64,000 bases of DNA from Hanstruepera ponticola (lineage in GTDB: Bacteria > Bacteroidota > Bacteroidia > Flavobacteriales > Flavobacteriaceae), in NCBI RefSeq assembly GCF_012931685.1, contig NZ_JABANC010000001.1, positions 1-64,000 of the forward strand, in the 5' to 3' direction. Both the position numbers and the translations under genes were made by a program. The notes under the pieces were generated by a model. That model was not told the DNA's origin. It searched no databases and saw only the letters and a program-made list of their open reading frames with translations. Shown in pieces: positions 53,560 through 60,643 of the stretch (positions are counted from its first letter, which is position 1; each line of letters starts with the position of its first letter).

Positions 53560-54345
53560 TTATTTTCCTTTAAAAGTTGGTTTACGTTTTTCAACAAAGG
53601 CTGCAACACCTTCCCGGTAGTCCTCGCTTTGTGCTGCTTCTATTTGTAATTTAGACTCTAATGCTAATTGCTCTTCTAAACTATTTGTCATAGATTGATT
53701 AAACAATTCTTTAATCATACCTAGTGCTTTAGTTGGCATATTAGCCAATTTTAAAGCAAGTTTACTAACCTCATCTTCAAAGTTTTCTAAAGGAATCATT
53801 TTGTAAATCATTCCTAATCGTTCTGCTTCTTCAGCTGAAATCTTGTCTCCTAACATGGCTAATGCAGTTGCTTTTTGGAATCCAATAAGTCTTGGCAAAA
53901 AGAATGTCCCAGCACTATCTGGAATTAAACCAATTAGGCTAAATGCTTGAATAAAACTTACTTTTTCATGAGCAACAACAATATCGCAAGCCAGTGCAAT
54001 ATTTGCTCCTGCACCAGCTGCTACTCCATTTATTGCACCAATAATTGGTTTTTTGATAGAACGAATTCGAGTGATTATTGGATTGTAATGTTCTTCGAGT
54101 ATTTTTTTAAATCCTGGGTTTAAGTCTGGATTTGTGACTTCTTTTAAATCTTGACCTGCACAAAAGGCTTTTCCGCTTCCAGTAAGGACAATTGCTCTTA
54201 CATCAGTATTGGCTTCACAGTCATCCATAATAGACTGGAGACTTAAAGCCATTTCACGATTGAAACTATTAAATACTTCTGCTCTGTTTAGCGTTATATA
54301 CGCTACTTGGTTTTCAATTTTTAAAAGAATTGAATTGTTGCTCAT
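53560..54345 (-). CDS. paaG: 1,2-epoxyphenylacetyl-CoA isomerase
   Basis: 261-residue crotonase-fold enzyme that turns the ring epoxide into oxepin-CoA. FCAGQDLKEV, GAINGVAAGAGANIALACD and the aspartate in GLIPDSAGTFFLPRLIG (PaaG-type PDSG/A) support PaaG over a generic hydratase. 18 bases separate it from paaD. Confidence 0.92.
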   Translation of the reverse strand: MSNNSILLKIENQVAYITLNRAEVFNSFNREMALSLQSIMDDCEANTDVRAIVLTGSGKAFCAGQDLKEVTNPDLNPGFKKILEEHYNPIITRIRSIKKPIIGAINGVAAGAGANIALACDIVVAHEKVSFIQAFSLIGLIPDSAGTFFLPRLIGFQKATALAMLGDKISAEEAERLGMIYKMIPLENFEDEVSKLALKLANMPTKALGMIKELFNQSMTNSLEEQLALESKLQIEAAQSEDYREGVAAFVEKRKPTFKGK

Positions 54346-54363
54346 ACCTATGTTTCTTGTTGT

Positions 54364-54864
54364 CTATTTAAGACATTTAAAATAGTCGAATGGCTCTTGA
54401 CATTCATCACACTGAAATTGTGCTTTGCATGCTGTTGAACCAAACTGACTTACTAATTTTGTGTTTTTGGATCCACACTGTGGACATTTTACCAATCGTT
54501 TACCATTTAGCAAAACATCTTTATCTGCCTCTGCCTCTAAAGGAGCCGCAATGCCATATTTCTCCAGTGCTTTTCTACCTCGTTCTGTAATCCAATCCGT
54601 TGTCCAAGCGGGATGGAGAATGAGTTCAATTTTAGATTTATAACCTGCATTTTTAAGTGCTGCCATAATATCATCTCCTATCACATCCATGGCTGGGCAG
54701 CCGCTATATGTTGGTGTAATTTCTACTTTTACAATATCATTTTCAATAATTGCAGAACGCACAACACCCATATCCATAATGGATAAAACAGGAATTTCAG
54801 GATCTGAAACCTGCTCTAGAATTGGGATTAAGATTTTATCTATATGTTGTTCCGTTGTTGTCAT
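54364..54864 (-). CDS. paaD: Phenylacetyl-CoA epoxidase subunit PaaD
   Basis: 166 residues. A DUF59/MIP18-like domain (QVSDPEIPVLSIMDMGVVRS, TPTYSGCPAMDVI) is followed by a C-terminal four-cysteine metal site (CPQCGSKNTKLVS, CKAQFQCDECQEPFDYFKC). PaaD is thought to mature the iron-sulfur centre of PaaE. Usual length. Confidence 0.94.
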   Translation of the reverse strand: MTTTEQHIDKILIPILEQVSDPEIPVLSIMDMGVVRSAIIENDIVKVEITPTYSGCPAMDVIGDDIMAALKNAGYKSKIELILHPAWTTDWITERGRKALEKYGIAAPLEAEADKDVLLNGKRLVKCPQCGSKNTKLVSQFGSTACKAQFQCDECQEPFDYFKCLK

Positions 54865-54877
54865 AATTATATTTAAT

Positions 54878-54905
54878 GAGATCCTGAAACAAGTTCAGGA
54901 TGACA
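54878..54905. repeat. Palindromic repeat, ATCCTGAA-CTTCAGGAT type
   Basis: GAG-ATCCTGAAACAAGTTCAGGAT-GACA in the paaC-paaD gap. Arms ATCCTGAA/TTCAGGAT pair perfectly; the boundaries (GAG, TGACA) match the other palindromes while the stem is different. Confidence 0.85.
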
Positions 54906-54918
54906 AATCATAGATTTA

Positions 54919-55671
54919 TCACCATTCCATATTGGGATAGGCACGTTGCATATATTGTAATTCAGCCAACAAATAACCCATATGTTCTGTATGAATACCT
55001 TGTTTACCTCCTTTTTGAAAATATTTTAATTCTGGCACTTGAATTGTTGCCTCTGTTAAAACTTCTGCAACATTATTATAATATGTGTCCTTGAGTTTAG
55101 TAACATCAACTCCTATCCCTTCTGAAACCATCTGTTTATCGGCATCAGTTTGGTGAAATAACTCATCTGTATAAGTCCATAAACCATCAATGGCATCTTG
55201 CATTTTGGCGTGACTTTCTTCAGTACCGTCACCTAATCGTTTCACCCAATCTGAAGAAAAACGCAAATGGTAACTCACTTCCTTTAAGGATTTTGTTGCT
55301 ATAGCTGATAGCGTTAAATCCTTACTCTTTTGTAATTCAGTTAAAAATAGATAATGGTACACGTCAAATAAAAATTGACGTCCGATGATATATGCAAAAT
55401 CTCTATTTGGTTGTTCTACCAATAACACATTTATATAGTCACGCTCTTTGCGCAACATCGCAATATCGTCTTCAGTTCTATCGTCTCCAGCAATTTTTGC
55501 AGCGTATTGATAATAACTACGTACTTGACCAAATAAATCTAAAGATAAATTTGTACATGCAATATCAGTTTCCAAACTTGGCCCATGACCACATAACTCA
55601 CCTATTCTTTGACCAAGGATAAGACTATTGTCCGCTATTCCTAAAATATATTTGTATAAATTATTTTTCAT
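54919..55671 (-). CDS. paaC: Phenylacetyl-CoA epoxidase subunit PaaC
   Basis: 250 residues, ferritin-like helical structural subunit that pairs with PaaA. NNLYKYILGIADNSLILGQR, ELCGHGPSLETDIACTNLSLD in part, and HLRFSSDWVKRLGDGTEESH in part are family landmarks. The start at 55671 excludes ten residues (MKAGISLRET) that are translated repeat DNA. Confidence 0.93.
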   Translation of the reverse strand: MKNNLYKYILGIADNSLILGQRIGELCGHGPSLETDIACTNLSLDLFGQVRSYYQYAAKIAGDDRTEDDIAMLRKERDYINVLLVEQPNRDFAYIIGRQFLFDVYHYLFLTELQKSKDLTLSAIATKSLKEVSYHLRFSSDWVKRLGDGTEESHAKMQDAIDGLWTYTDELFHQTDADKQMVSEGIGVDVTKLKDTYYNNVAEVLTEATIQVPELKYFQKGGKQGIHTEHMGYLLAELQYMQRAYPNMEW

Positions 55672-55684
55672 AGTTTCTCTTAAT

Positions 55685-55735
55685 GAGATTCCTGCCTTCA
55701 TTTCGACAAGCTCAATGTGACACGCAGGAATGACA
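55685..55735. repeat. Nested palindromic repeats
   Basis: An outer copy of the CCTGCCTTCGCAGG type (left 55685-55699, right 55723-55735) is split in its loop by ATTTCGACAAGCTCAATGTG plus ACA (55700-55722), a different repeat ending in the same TGACA. It lies in the paaB-paaC gap. Confidence 0.85.
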
Positions 55736-55739
55736 ATTA

Positions 55740-56027
55740 TTACATGTGTTTTATTTCATCAGGCAAATCATAAAATGTTGGATGACGATACACCTTATCT
55801 TGAGCAGGCTCAAACATTTCACCATTATGTTCTGGATTAGATGCTGTTATGTGTTTAGATTCTACCACCCAAATACTTACACCTTCATTTCTACGCGTAT
55901 AAACATCTCTTGCATTTTCTAGAGCCATTTCTGCATCTGCTGCGTGCAGACTTCCAAAATGCCTATGCTCTAATCCATTTTTACTTCTTACGAAGATTTC
56001 CCAAAGTGGCCAGTTTTTTGTTGACAT
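55740..56027 (-). CDS. paaB: Phenylacetyl-CoA epoxidase subunit PaaB
   Basis: 95 residues (WPLWEIFVRSKNGLEHRHFG, HAADAEMALENARDVYTRRNEG in part, SIWVVES). PaaB bridges PaaAC dimers in the epoxidase complex. The start at 56027 gives the standard length; the upstream extension to 56090 is intergenic sequence. Confidence 0.94.
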   Translation of the reverse strand: MSTKNWPLWEIFVRSKNGLEHRHFGSLHAADAEMALENARDVYTRRNEGVSIWVVESKHITASNPEHNGEMFEPAQDKVYRHPTFYDLPDEIKHM

Positions 56028-56103
56028 AATATTATTTATTGATTCATCATTTATTATTGATTCGAAATTCCTCAAAAGAATTTCTCTCAAATTGATGATA
56101 ATT

Positions 56104-57060
56104 TTAAACTACTTGTTTTGCTTTTCTTTCTCCTTGCTTTTCGGCATAAGCCATAGCCGCATCGCGAACCCATTCGCCACGTTCCCAGGCACCAACTCGT
56201 GCTTTCATACGTTCTTTATTCATTGGACCGTGACCTTTAACTACTTGCCAAAATTCATCCCAATCAATTTCACCAAAATCGTAACAACCGCGTTCTTCAT
56301 TCCATTTTAAATCTGGATCCGGAATGGTTAATCCAAGAATATCTGCTTGAGGCACAGTTTGATCTATAAACTGTTGACGTAAGTCGTCATTTGATTTTCG
56401 CTTTAATTTCCATTTCATGGATTGCTCTGTATGTATAGATTCTGCATCTGTTGGCCCTAACATCATTAAACTTGGCCACCACCAACGATTCAATGCATCT
56501 TGCGCCATCTCTTTTTGTTCTGGTGTTCCATTACACAATTTGAGCATGATTTCATAACCTTGTCTCTGGTGAAAACTTTCTTCTTTACAAACGCGAATCA
56601 TGGCTCGTGCATAAGGTCCGAAAGACGTGTTACACAATGGCACTTGATTGATGATAGCTGCACCATCTACCAACCATCCAATAGCTCCCATATCTGCCCA
56701 AGTAAGTGCAGGATAATTAAAAATGGACGAATATTTGGCTTTTCCTGTATGTAATTGCTCATACATTTCATCACGTGAAATACCTAAAGTCTCGGTTGCG
56801 GAATATAAGTATAGTCCATGACCTGCTTCGTCCTGAACTTTGGCTAACAATGCAACTTTACGCCTTAATGACGGTGCTCTAGTAATCCAATTTCCTTCAG
56901 GCAACATGCCAACAATTTCGGAGTGTGCATGTTGAGACATCTGACGAATATGTGTTTGACGATACTTTTCTGGCATCCAATCTTTTGGTTCAATTTTTTC
57001 GTCGCGCGCTATTCGCGCTTCAAATTGCTCTTCTAGGTTTTTTATTTGTTCTTCACTCAT
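56104..57060 (-). CDS. paaA: Phenylacetyl-CoA epoxidase catalytic subunit PaaA
   Basis: 318 residues, di-iron monooxygenase that epoxidises the aromatic ring of phenylacetyl-CoA. Iron-ligand helices are visible: [16 protein letters not shown] (E and H) and [14 protein letters not shown] (E and H), with [19 protein letters not shown]. The usual length and first in line after paaE. Confidence 0.96.
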   Translation of the reverse strand: MSEEQIKNLEEQFEARIARDEKIEPKDWMPEKYRQTHIRQMSQHAHSEIVGMLPEGNWITRAPSLRRKVALLAKVQDEAGHGLYLYSATETLGISRDEMYEQLHTGKAKYSSIFNYPALTWADMGAIGWLVDGAAIINQVPLCNTSFGPYARAMIRVCKEESFHQRQGYEIMLKLCNGTPEQKEMAQDALNRWWWPSLMMLGPTDAESIHTEQSMKWKLKRKSNDDLRQQFIDQTVPQADILGLTIPDPDLKWNEERGCYDFGEIDWDEFWQVVKGHGPMNKERMKARVGAWERGEWVRDAAMAYAEKQGERKAKQVV

Positions 57061-57094
57061 AATTTAGTATTTAGTGAATAATTCTATTTATAAT

Positions 57095-57122
57095 AGATTC
57101 CTCGACTGCGCTCGGAATGACA
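57095..57122. repeat. Palindromic repeat, hybrid type
   Basis: AGATTCC-TCGACTGCGCTCG-GAATGACA in the paaE-paaA gap. The outer arms ATTCC/GGAAT match the CCTGC type and the inner core matches the CTCGACTGCGCTCGAG type. Confidence 0.85.
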
Positions 57123-57129
57123 TATCTTT

Positions 57130-58203
57130 TTAAACATCAAAATCCACAACAACTTTTTCTGTTGTTGGTACGGCCTGACAGCTTAATACATAGTTTTGTG
57201 CGACTTCTTTATCTTCTAATGCGTAATTAATCTTCATTTCGACTTTACCTTCTTTTATCTGACACTTGCAGGTACTACAAACACCACCTTTACATGCAAA
57301 CGGCAAATCGGCACCAGCACCTAAAGCGGCATCTAAAATATTATCGTATTCTTTGGTCATGGTGAATTGGAATTCTTTCCCACCATCAACAATAGTGACT
57401 TGTGTGCCTTCTACTTTTTGCTGTGCCAATCGTTCAGCTCGTTTAATATCTTCTTCTGAAAGACCGGTAACAAACAATTCAAAATGCACCAACTCTTTTG
57501 GCAAACCTTTATTTATCAAATATTGGCTTACATACTTAACCATTTGTTCTGGTCCGCACAGAAACACTTCACTCGTATCTGGAATATCAATAAATATTTC
57601 TGTAAGCACCTTCATTTTCTCATCATCAAATCGGCCATTAAACAAGTCTATATCACGTCTTTCTTTGGTTAAAAAATAATAGATTTCTAGTCTTCCAAAA
57701 TACGTGTTTCTCAACTGTTCCAAGTCTTCTTTAAAGATAATGGATTTTGCCGTTTTATTCACATAAAACAATTTACAAGTTGAGTTTGGCTCTTCAGCCA
57801 AATGCGTTTTTATCATAGACAGTATAGGCGTTATACCACTACCTGCTGCAAAAAACAAATAATTCTTGTTTTTTTCTTTATTACAATTAACTCCAAATGT
57901 TCCGCTAGGTGTCATTACTTCTAGTGTATCTCCTGCTTTCAATTCTTCATTAACATAAGTTGAAAATTTTCCTCCCGGAATGAGTTTTACAGCTACTTTC
58001 CATTGGTTCTCCAAAGGGCTTGAACATAATGAATAGGAACGTCGTACGTCTTCATCGTTAATAATAGCTTTTAAAGTCAAATGCTGACCTTGTCTAAATT
58101 TAAAAGCATCTTGAGATGATTCAGGAATCTCAAAAGTGATAACCGATGTATCTTCGGTTTCTTTATAAATATCTGCAACTTTTAAGTTGTGAAATTCTGC
58201 CAT
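57130..58203 (-). CDS. paaE: Phenylacetyl-CoA epoxidase reductase PaaE
   Basis: 357 residues. FAD-binding domain (~1-105; RRSYSLCSSP), NAD(P)H-binding domain (~110-235; FFAAGSGITPILSMI), C-terminal plant-type [2Fe-2S] domain (~265-357) with CKGGVCSTCKC and a fourth cysteine in VLSCQAVP. It passes electrons from NADPH to PaaA. As first gene of the operon it follows the operator at 58219-58244. Confidence 0.96.
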   Translation of the reverse strand: MAEFHNLKVADIYKETEDTSVITFEIPESSQDAFKFRQGQHLTLKAIINDEDVRRSYSLCSSPLENQWKVAVKLIPGGKFSTYVNEELKAGDTLEVMTPSGTFGVNCNKEKNKNYLFFAAGSGITPILSMIKTHLAEEPNSTCKLFYVNKTAKSIIFKEDLEQLRNTYFGRLEIYYFLTKERRDIDLFNGRFDDEKMKVLTEIFIDIPDTSEVFLCGPEQMVKYVSQYLINKGLPKELVHFELFVTGLSEEDIKRAERLAQQKVEGTQVTIVDGGKEFQFTMTKEYDNILDAALGAGADLPFACKGGVCSTCKCQIKEGKVEMKINYALEDKEVAQNYVLSCQAVPTTEKVVVDFDV

Positions 58204-58218
58204 ATTATTCTTTTGAAC

Positions 58219-58244
58219 ATCTAACTAACACTTGTTAGTTAGAT
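58219..58244. promoter_or_regulatory. Likely TetR operator of the paa operon
   Basis: A perfect inverted repeat with 11-base arms ATCTAACTAAC / GTTAGTTAGAT and a 4-base centre ACTT. It lies between the TetR gene and paaE, overlapping the predicted start site set by the box at 58248-58255, so a bound repressor would block transcription. Confidence 0.7.
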
Positions 58245-58247
58245 TTA

Positions 58248-58255
58248 CAAATTTA
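58248..58255 (-). promoter_or_regulatory. -7 promoter box of the paa operon
   Basis: The minus strand reads TAAATTTG (TANNTTTG). The start would fall at about 58242, inside the palindrome, with a leader of ~40 bases to the paaE ATG. No clear -33 box. Confidence 0.55.
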
Positions 58256-58272
58256 CAAAAAAATTCTATTAA

Positions 58273-58842
58273 CTATTTGTTAATTCCACTAATTAGGATT
58301 GTACTCAAATTTTTTGATAACTCCTCAAAATTTAAATCTTCTTTTTTAGGTATCCAGAGATATAAAGAGCGTAATGTAGATAATAGCGAAAACAACATAG
58401 TTTCTATATCCGAATCAATAATTTCATTTTTACTAACACCATCAATTAAAATGTTTCTAAAGTCATTTTCATAGTTAGTTCGTAATTCTAGATAATACTG
58501 CAATTGGCCCTCAAGATGCATCCAATCATTATTCAATGATGCCATACCATAAGTATTCTTGCTGGTAATGTTGATATGCAATGCAATGATGTCCTTTAAC
58601 TTTTGAATTGAAGATTGGTTAGAATTATTGATTTGCTCCATACCATTAGTAAATTCTTCAGCCAACGAAATGATTATTTCTTTTAATATCTCTTGTTTAG
58701 AACTTATGTGGTTATAAAGACTTGCAGCTTTCATACCCATGGTAGTTGCCAAATCGCGCATGGTCACAGCACTAAATCCTTTTTCTTTAAATAATTGTGC
58801 AGCTGTTTGAATTATCTCCTCTCGTCGTGTTTCAGATTTCAA
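58273..58842 (-). CDS. TetR/AcrR family regulator of the paa cluster
   Basis: 189 residues. N-terminal helix-turn-helix (EEIIQTAAQLFKEKGFSAVT, MRDLATTMGMKAASLYNHI) and an all-helical ligand domain. Position before paaE and the palindrome in the gap suggest it represses the paa operon and releases on phenylacetyl-CoA, as PaaR-type TetR proteins do elsewhere (inference). Confidence 0.9.
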   Translation of the reverse strand: MKSETRREEIIQTAAQLFKEKGFSAVTMRDLATTMGMKAASLYNHISSKQEILKEIIISLAEEFTNGMEQINNSNQSSIQKLKDIIALHINITSKNTYGMASLNNDWMHLEGQLQYYLELRTNYENDFRNILIDGVSKNEIIDSDIETMLFSLLSTLRSLYLWIPKKEDLNFEELSKNLSTILISGINK

Positions 58843-58885
58843 TTGTAGATTTTAATTATTTATTTGTAAATTTAAATAAAATGAA

Positions 58886-59197
58886 ATGACTATGGGATTC
58901 TTAGATTTTTTATTTGGAGCAAAGAAAAGGCAGATTCAATATTTTTTAGAAAATGGGGCTGTAATTCTAGATGTTAGAACAAAAAAGGAATGGGATAATG
59001 GTCATATTGAAAATGCTGTACATATTCCTTTAAACGAATTACAAAATCATGTTGAAGAACTAAAAGCAATGAATAAACCTTTTGTAGTATGTTGTGAAAG
59101 TGGTGTACGGTCGGCTAAAGCTGCGAAATTCTTGAATCTAAAACGTATAGAAGCTACTAATGGAGGTGGCTGGGTAAGTTTGAGAAAGAGATTATAA
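58886..59197 (+). CDS. Rhodanese-like sulfurtransferase
   Basis: 103 residues, single rhodanese domain: VILDVRTKKEWDNGHIENAVHIPL and the active loop CCESGVRSAKA with the catalytic cysteine (second of the CC pair). The N-terminus (MGFLDFLFGAKK) is a short amphipathic helix. Initiation at the second methionine (58892) is equally possible. Divergent from the TetR gene; its end overlaps the convergent DUF4230 gene by six bases. Confidence 0.9.
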   Translation: MTMGFLDFLFGAKKRQIQYFLENGAVILDVRTKKEWDNGHIENAVHIPLNELQNHVEELKAMNKPFVVCCESGVRSAKAAKFLNLKRIEATNGGGWVSLRKRL

Positions 59198-59806
59198 TTT
59201 TAATCCCGTAAGTTCATTTATATTATCAATAGGTTTTTCATTATACTTTAAAGTCCATCCCATTGAATTTGTTAAAATATGAAATTTTGCCAATTCGCTA
59301 ATCAATCTGTTTTTGGCATTTAATTTTATATCTGAAGCCTCTACCTTTTGCATGAGTGATTTCTTTACAGTCTCTTTAATATTGTTGTAGTCTTTGGCTT
59401 CAAAAGGGTTTAAATAATCCGCTTGAACATCATAATATTCAAAATCAGGATTTATTTTTATTTCTTCCTTTGGCACACCAGTAATATGAAGCGTTTTGTT
59501 TTTTTCATCAATACTGTAAGTTATTTTACTTAAATCATATGCTATAGTCACATCGGCATTGACCACAACTAGAGCTTTTTTTTCAACGTTGACTAAATCG
59601 GCAAAAATGGCTTTTGAATTTTTATAAGTAAACACTTCACTAAAATGACCTTCAGTTACCACTAACTTACCAACGTTTTTAATTTGTTCCTGTATTAATG
59701 TGGAATTTTCCTTTAGCAGAGTTTCTTCTTTTTGTTTATCGCCACAATACTTGAATGACAACAAAACCACCAACGTAATTATTACACCAAATAAAATTTT
59801 TCGCAT
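59192..59806 (-). CDS. DUF4230 membrane-anchored protein
   Basis: 204 residues. N-terminal TM anchor (ILFGVIITLVVLLSFKYCG) then an extracytoplasmic DUF4230 domain (GKLVVTEGHFSEVFTYK, ALVVVNADVTIAYDLSKI, GVPKEEIKINPDFEYYD). Function unknown. The start at 59806 is supported by the terminator immediately upstream (59822-59870), which the longer frame would have to read through. Confidence 0.87.
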   Translation of the reverse strand: MRKILFGVIITLVVLLSFKYCGDKQKEETLLKENSTLIQEQIKNVGKLVVTEGHFSEVFTYKNSKAIFADLVNVEKKALVVVNADVTIAYDLSKITYSIDEKNKTLHITGVPKEEIKINPDFEYYDVQADYLNPFEAKDYNNIKETVKKSLMQKVEASDIKLNAKNRLISELAKFHILTNSMGWTLKYNEKPIDNINELTGLKL

Positions 59807-59821
59807 ATTACTAAAATACAT

Positions 59822-59870
59822 AAAAAAACAAAGCACTGATATCTTCGACAATGAAGTCTTATCAATGCTT
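59822..59870 (-). terminator. Terminator after the response regulator
   Basis: An 11-pair stem with one wobble (59831-59841 with 59860-59870) and an inner CTTC/GAAG pairing, followed on the minus strand by a T-rich run (59822-59830). Confidence 0.7.
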
Positions 59871-59948
59871 GCGTTCTTCCTTGATTAATAGCAATTCAAA
59901 AATACGTTAATAGAAAAAATCAAATGTTCTCTATCGATTAAATTATTG

Positions 59949-60602
59949 TTAAATTAAATTATTGTTTTTTGCTTTTTGAACGGCTTCAATCTTATTATGG
60001 ACTTGCAATTTTTTGTAGATGTTTTCTATATGTTTTCGAACGGTACCTGTGGATAGTATAAGATTTTTTGCTATTAAATTATAACTCAATCCTTTGCTTA
60101 ACTGCTCCAAAACCTCAACTTCTCTTGGAGTTAATTTTATATCTTCCTTATCAGACTCATTTTCAATATTTAGTGGATTTCTTAATAACCTAAGAGTTTT
60201 CATAGCAATAGAAGGATTCATAGCTGCACCACCATTTAATGTTTCAACTATGCCATCATGCAGATCTTTGGCATTGACATCTTTTAACAAATAACCATCT
60301 GCTCCAGCTTTTATGGCATTAAAAATGTTTTCGTCATTATCAAAAACTGTGAGCATAATAATTTTGATATGCGGATATTTTTGCTTCACTATTTCTGTAG
60401 CTTCTATACCATTTAAAACTGGCATTTCAATATCCATTAATATTAAGTCAATATTGTGATTGGACTCCAATTTCACTAGTAGGTCAGATCCGTTAAGTGC
60501 TGAAAATTTAAAATCTAAATCCTCAAAAAAAGACAGTTTTTCATTTACTGAAGTAATTAAAAAAGAATTATCATCTACTATAGCTATTTTAATTTTCATC
60601 AT
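59949..60602 (-). CDS. Response regulator, NarL/LuxR type
   Basis: 217 residues. Receiver domain with acidic pocket IVDDN, phosphoacceptor aspartate in LILMDIEMP, and conserved lysine in YLLKDVN; C-terminal LuxR helix-turn-helix (LTPREVEVLEQLSKGLSYNL, STGTVRKHIENIYKKL). It acts with the histidine kinase encoded 41 bases upstream. Starts MM, so either methionine may initiate. Targets unknown. Confidence 0.95.
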   Translation of the reverse strand: MMKIKIAIVDDNSFLITSVNEKLSFFEDLDFKFSALNGSDLLVKLESNHNIDLILMDIEMPVLNGIEATEIVKQKYPHIKIIMLTVFDNDENIFNAIKAGADGYLLKDVNAKDLHDGIVETLNGGAAMNPSIAMKTLRLLRNPLNIENESDKEDIKLTPREVEVLEQLSKGLSYNLIAKNLILSTGTVRKHIENIYKKLQVHNKIEAVQKAKNNNLI

Positions 60603-60643
60603 TCTAGTTTTTACAAAACGAATTTACTAAACAATATAAAGCC

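Noticed and set aside
56028-56103. Palindromic repeat in the paaA-paaB gap
   Set aside because: Only a weak GAAATTC/GAATTTC hairpin and a TTATTGATTC direct repeat are present; the GAGA/TGACA ends are missing.
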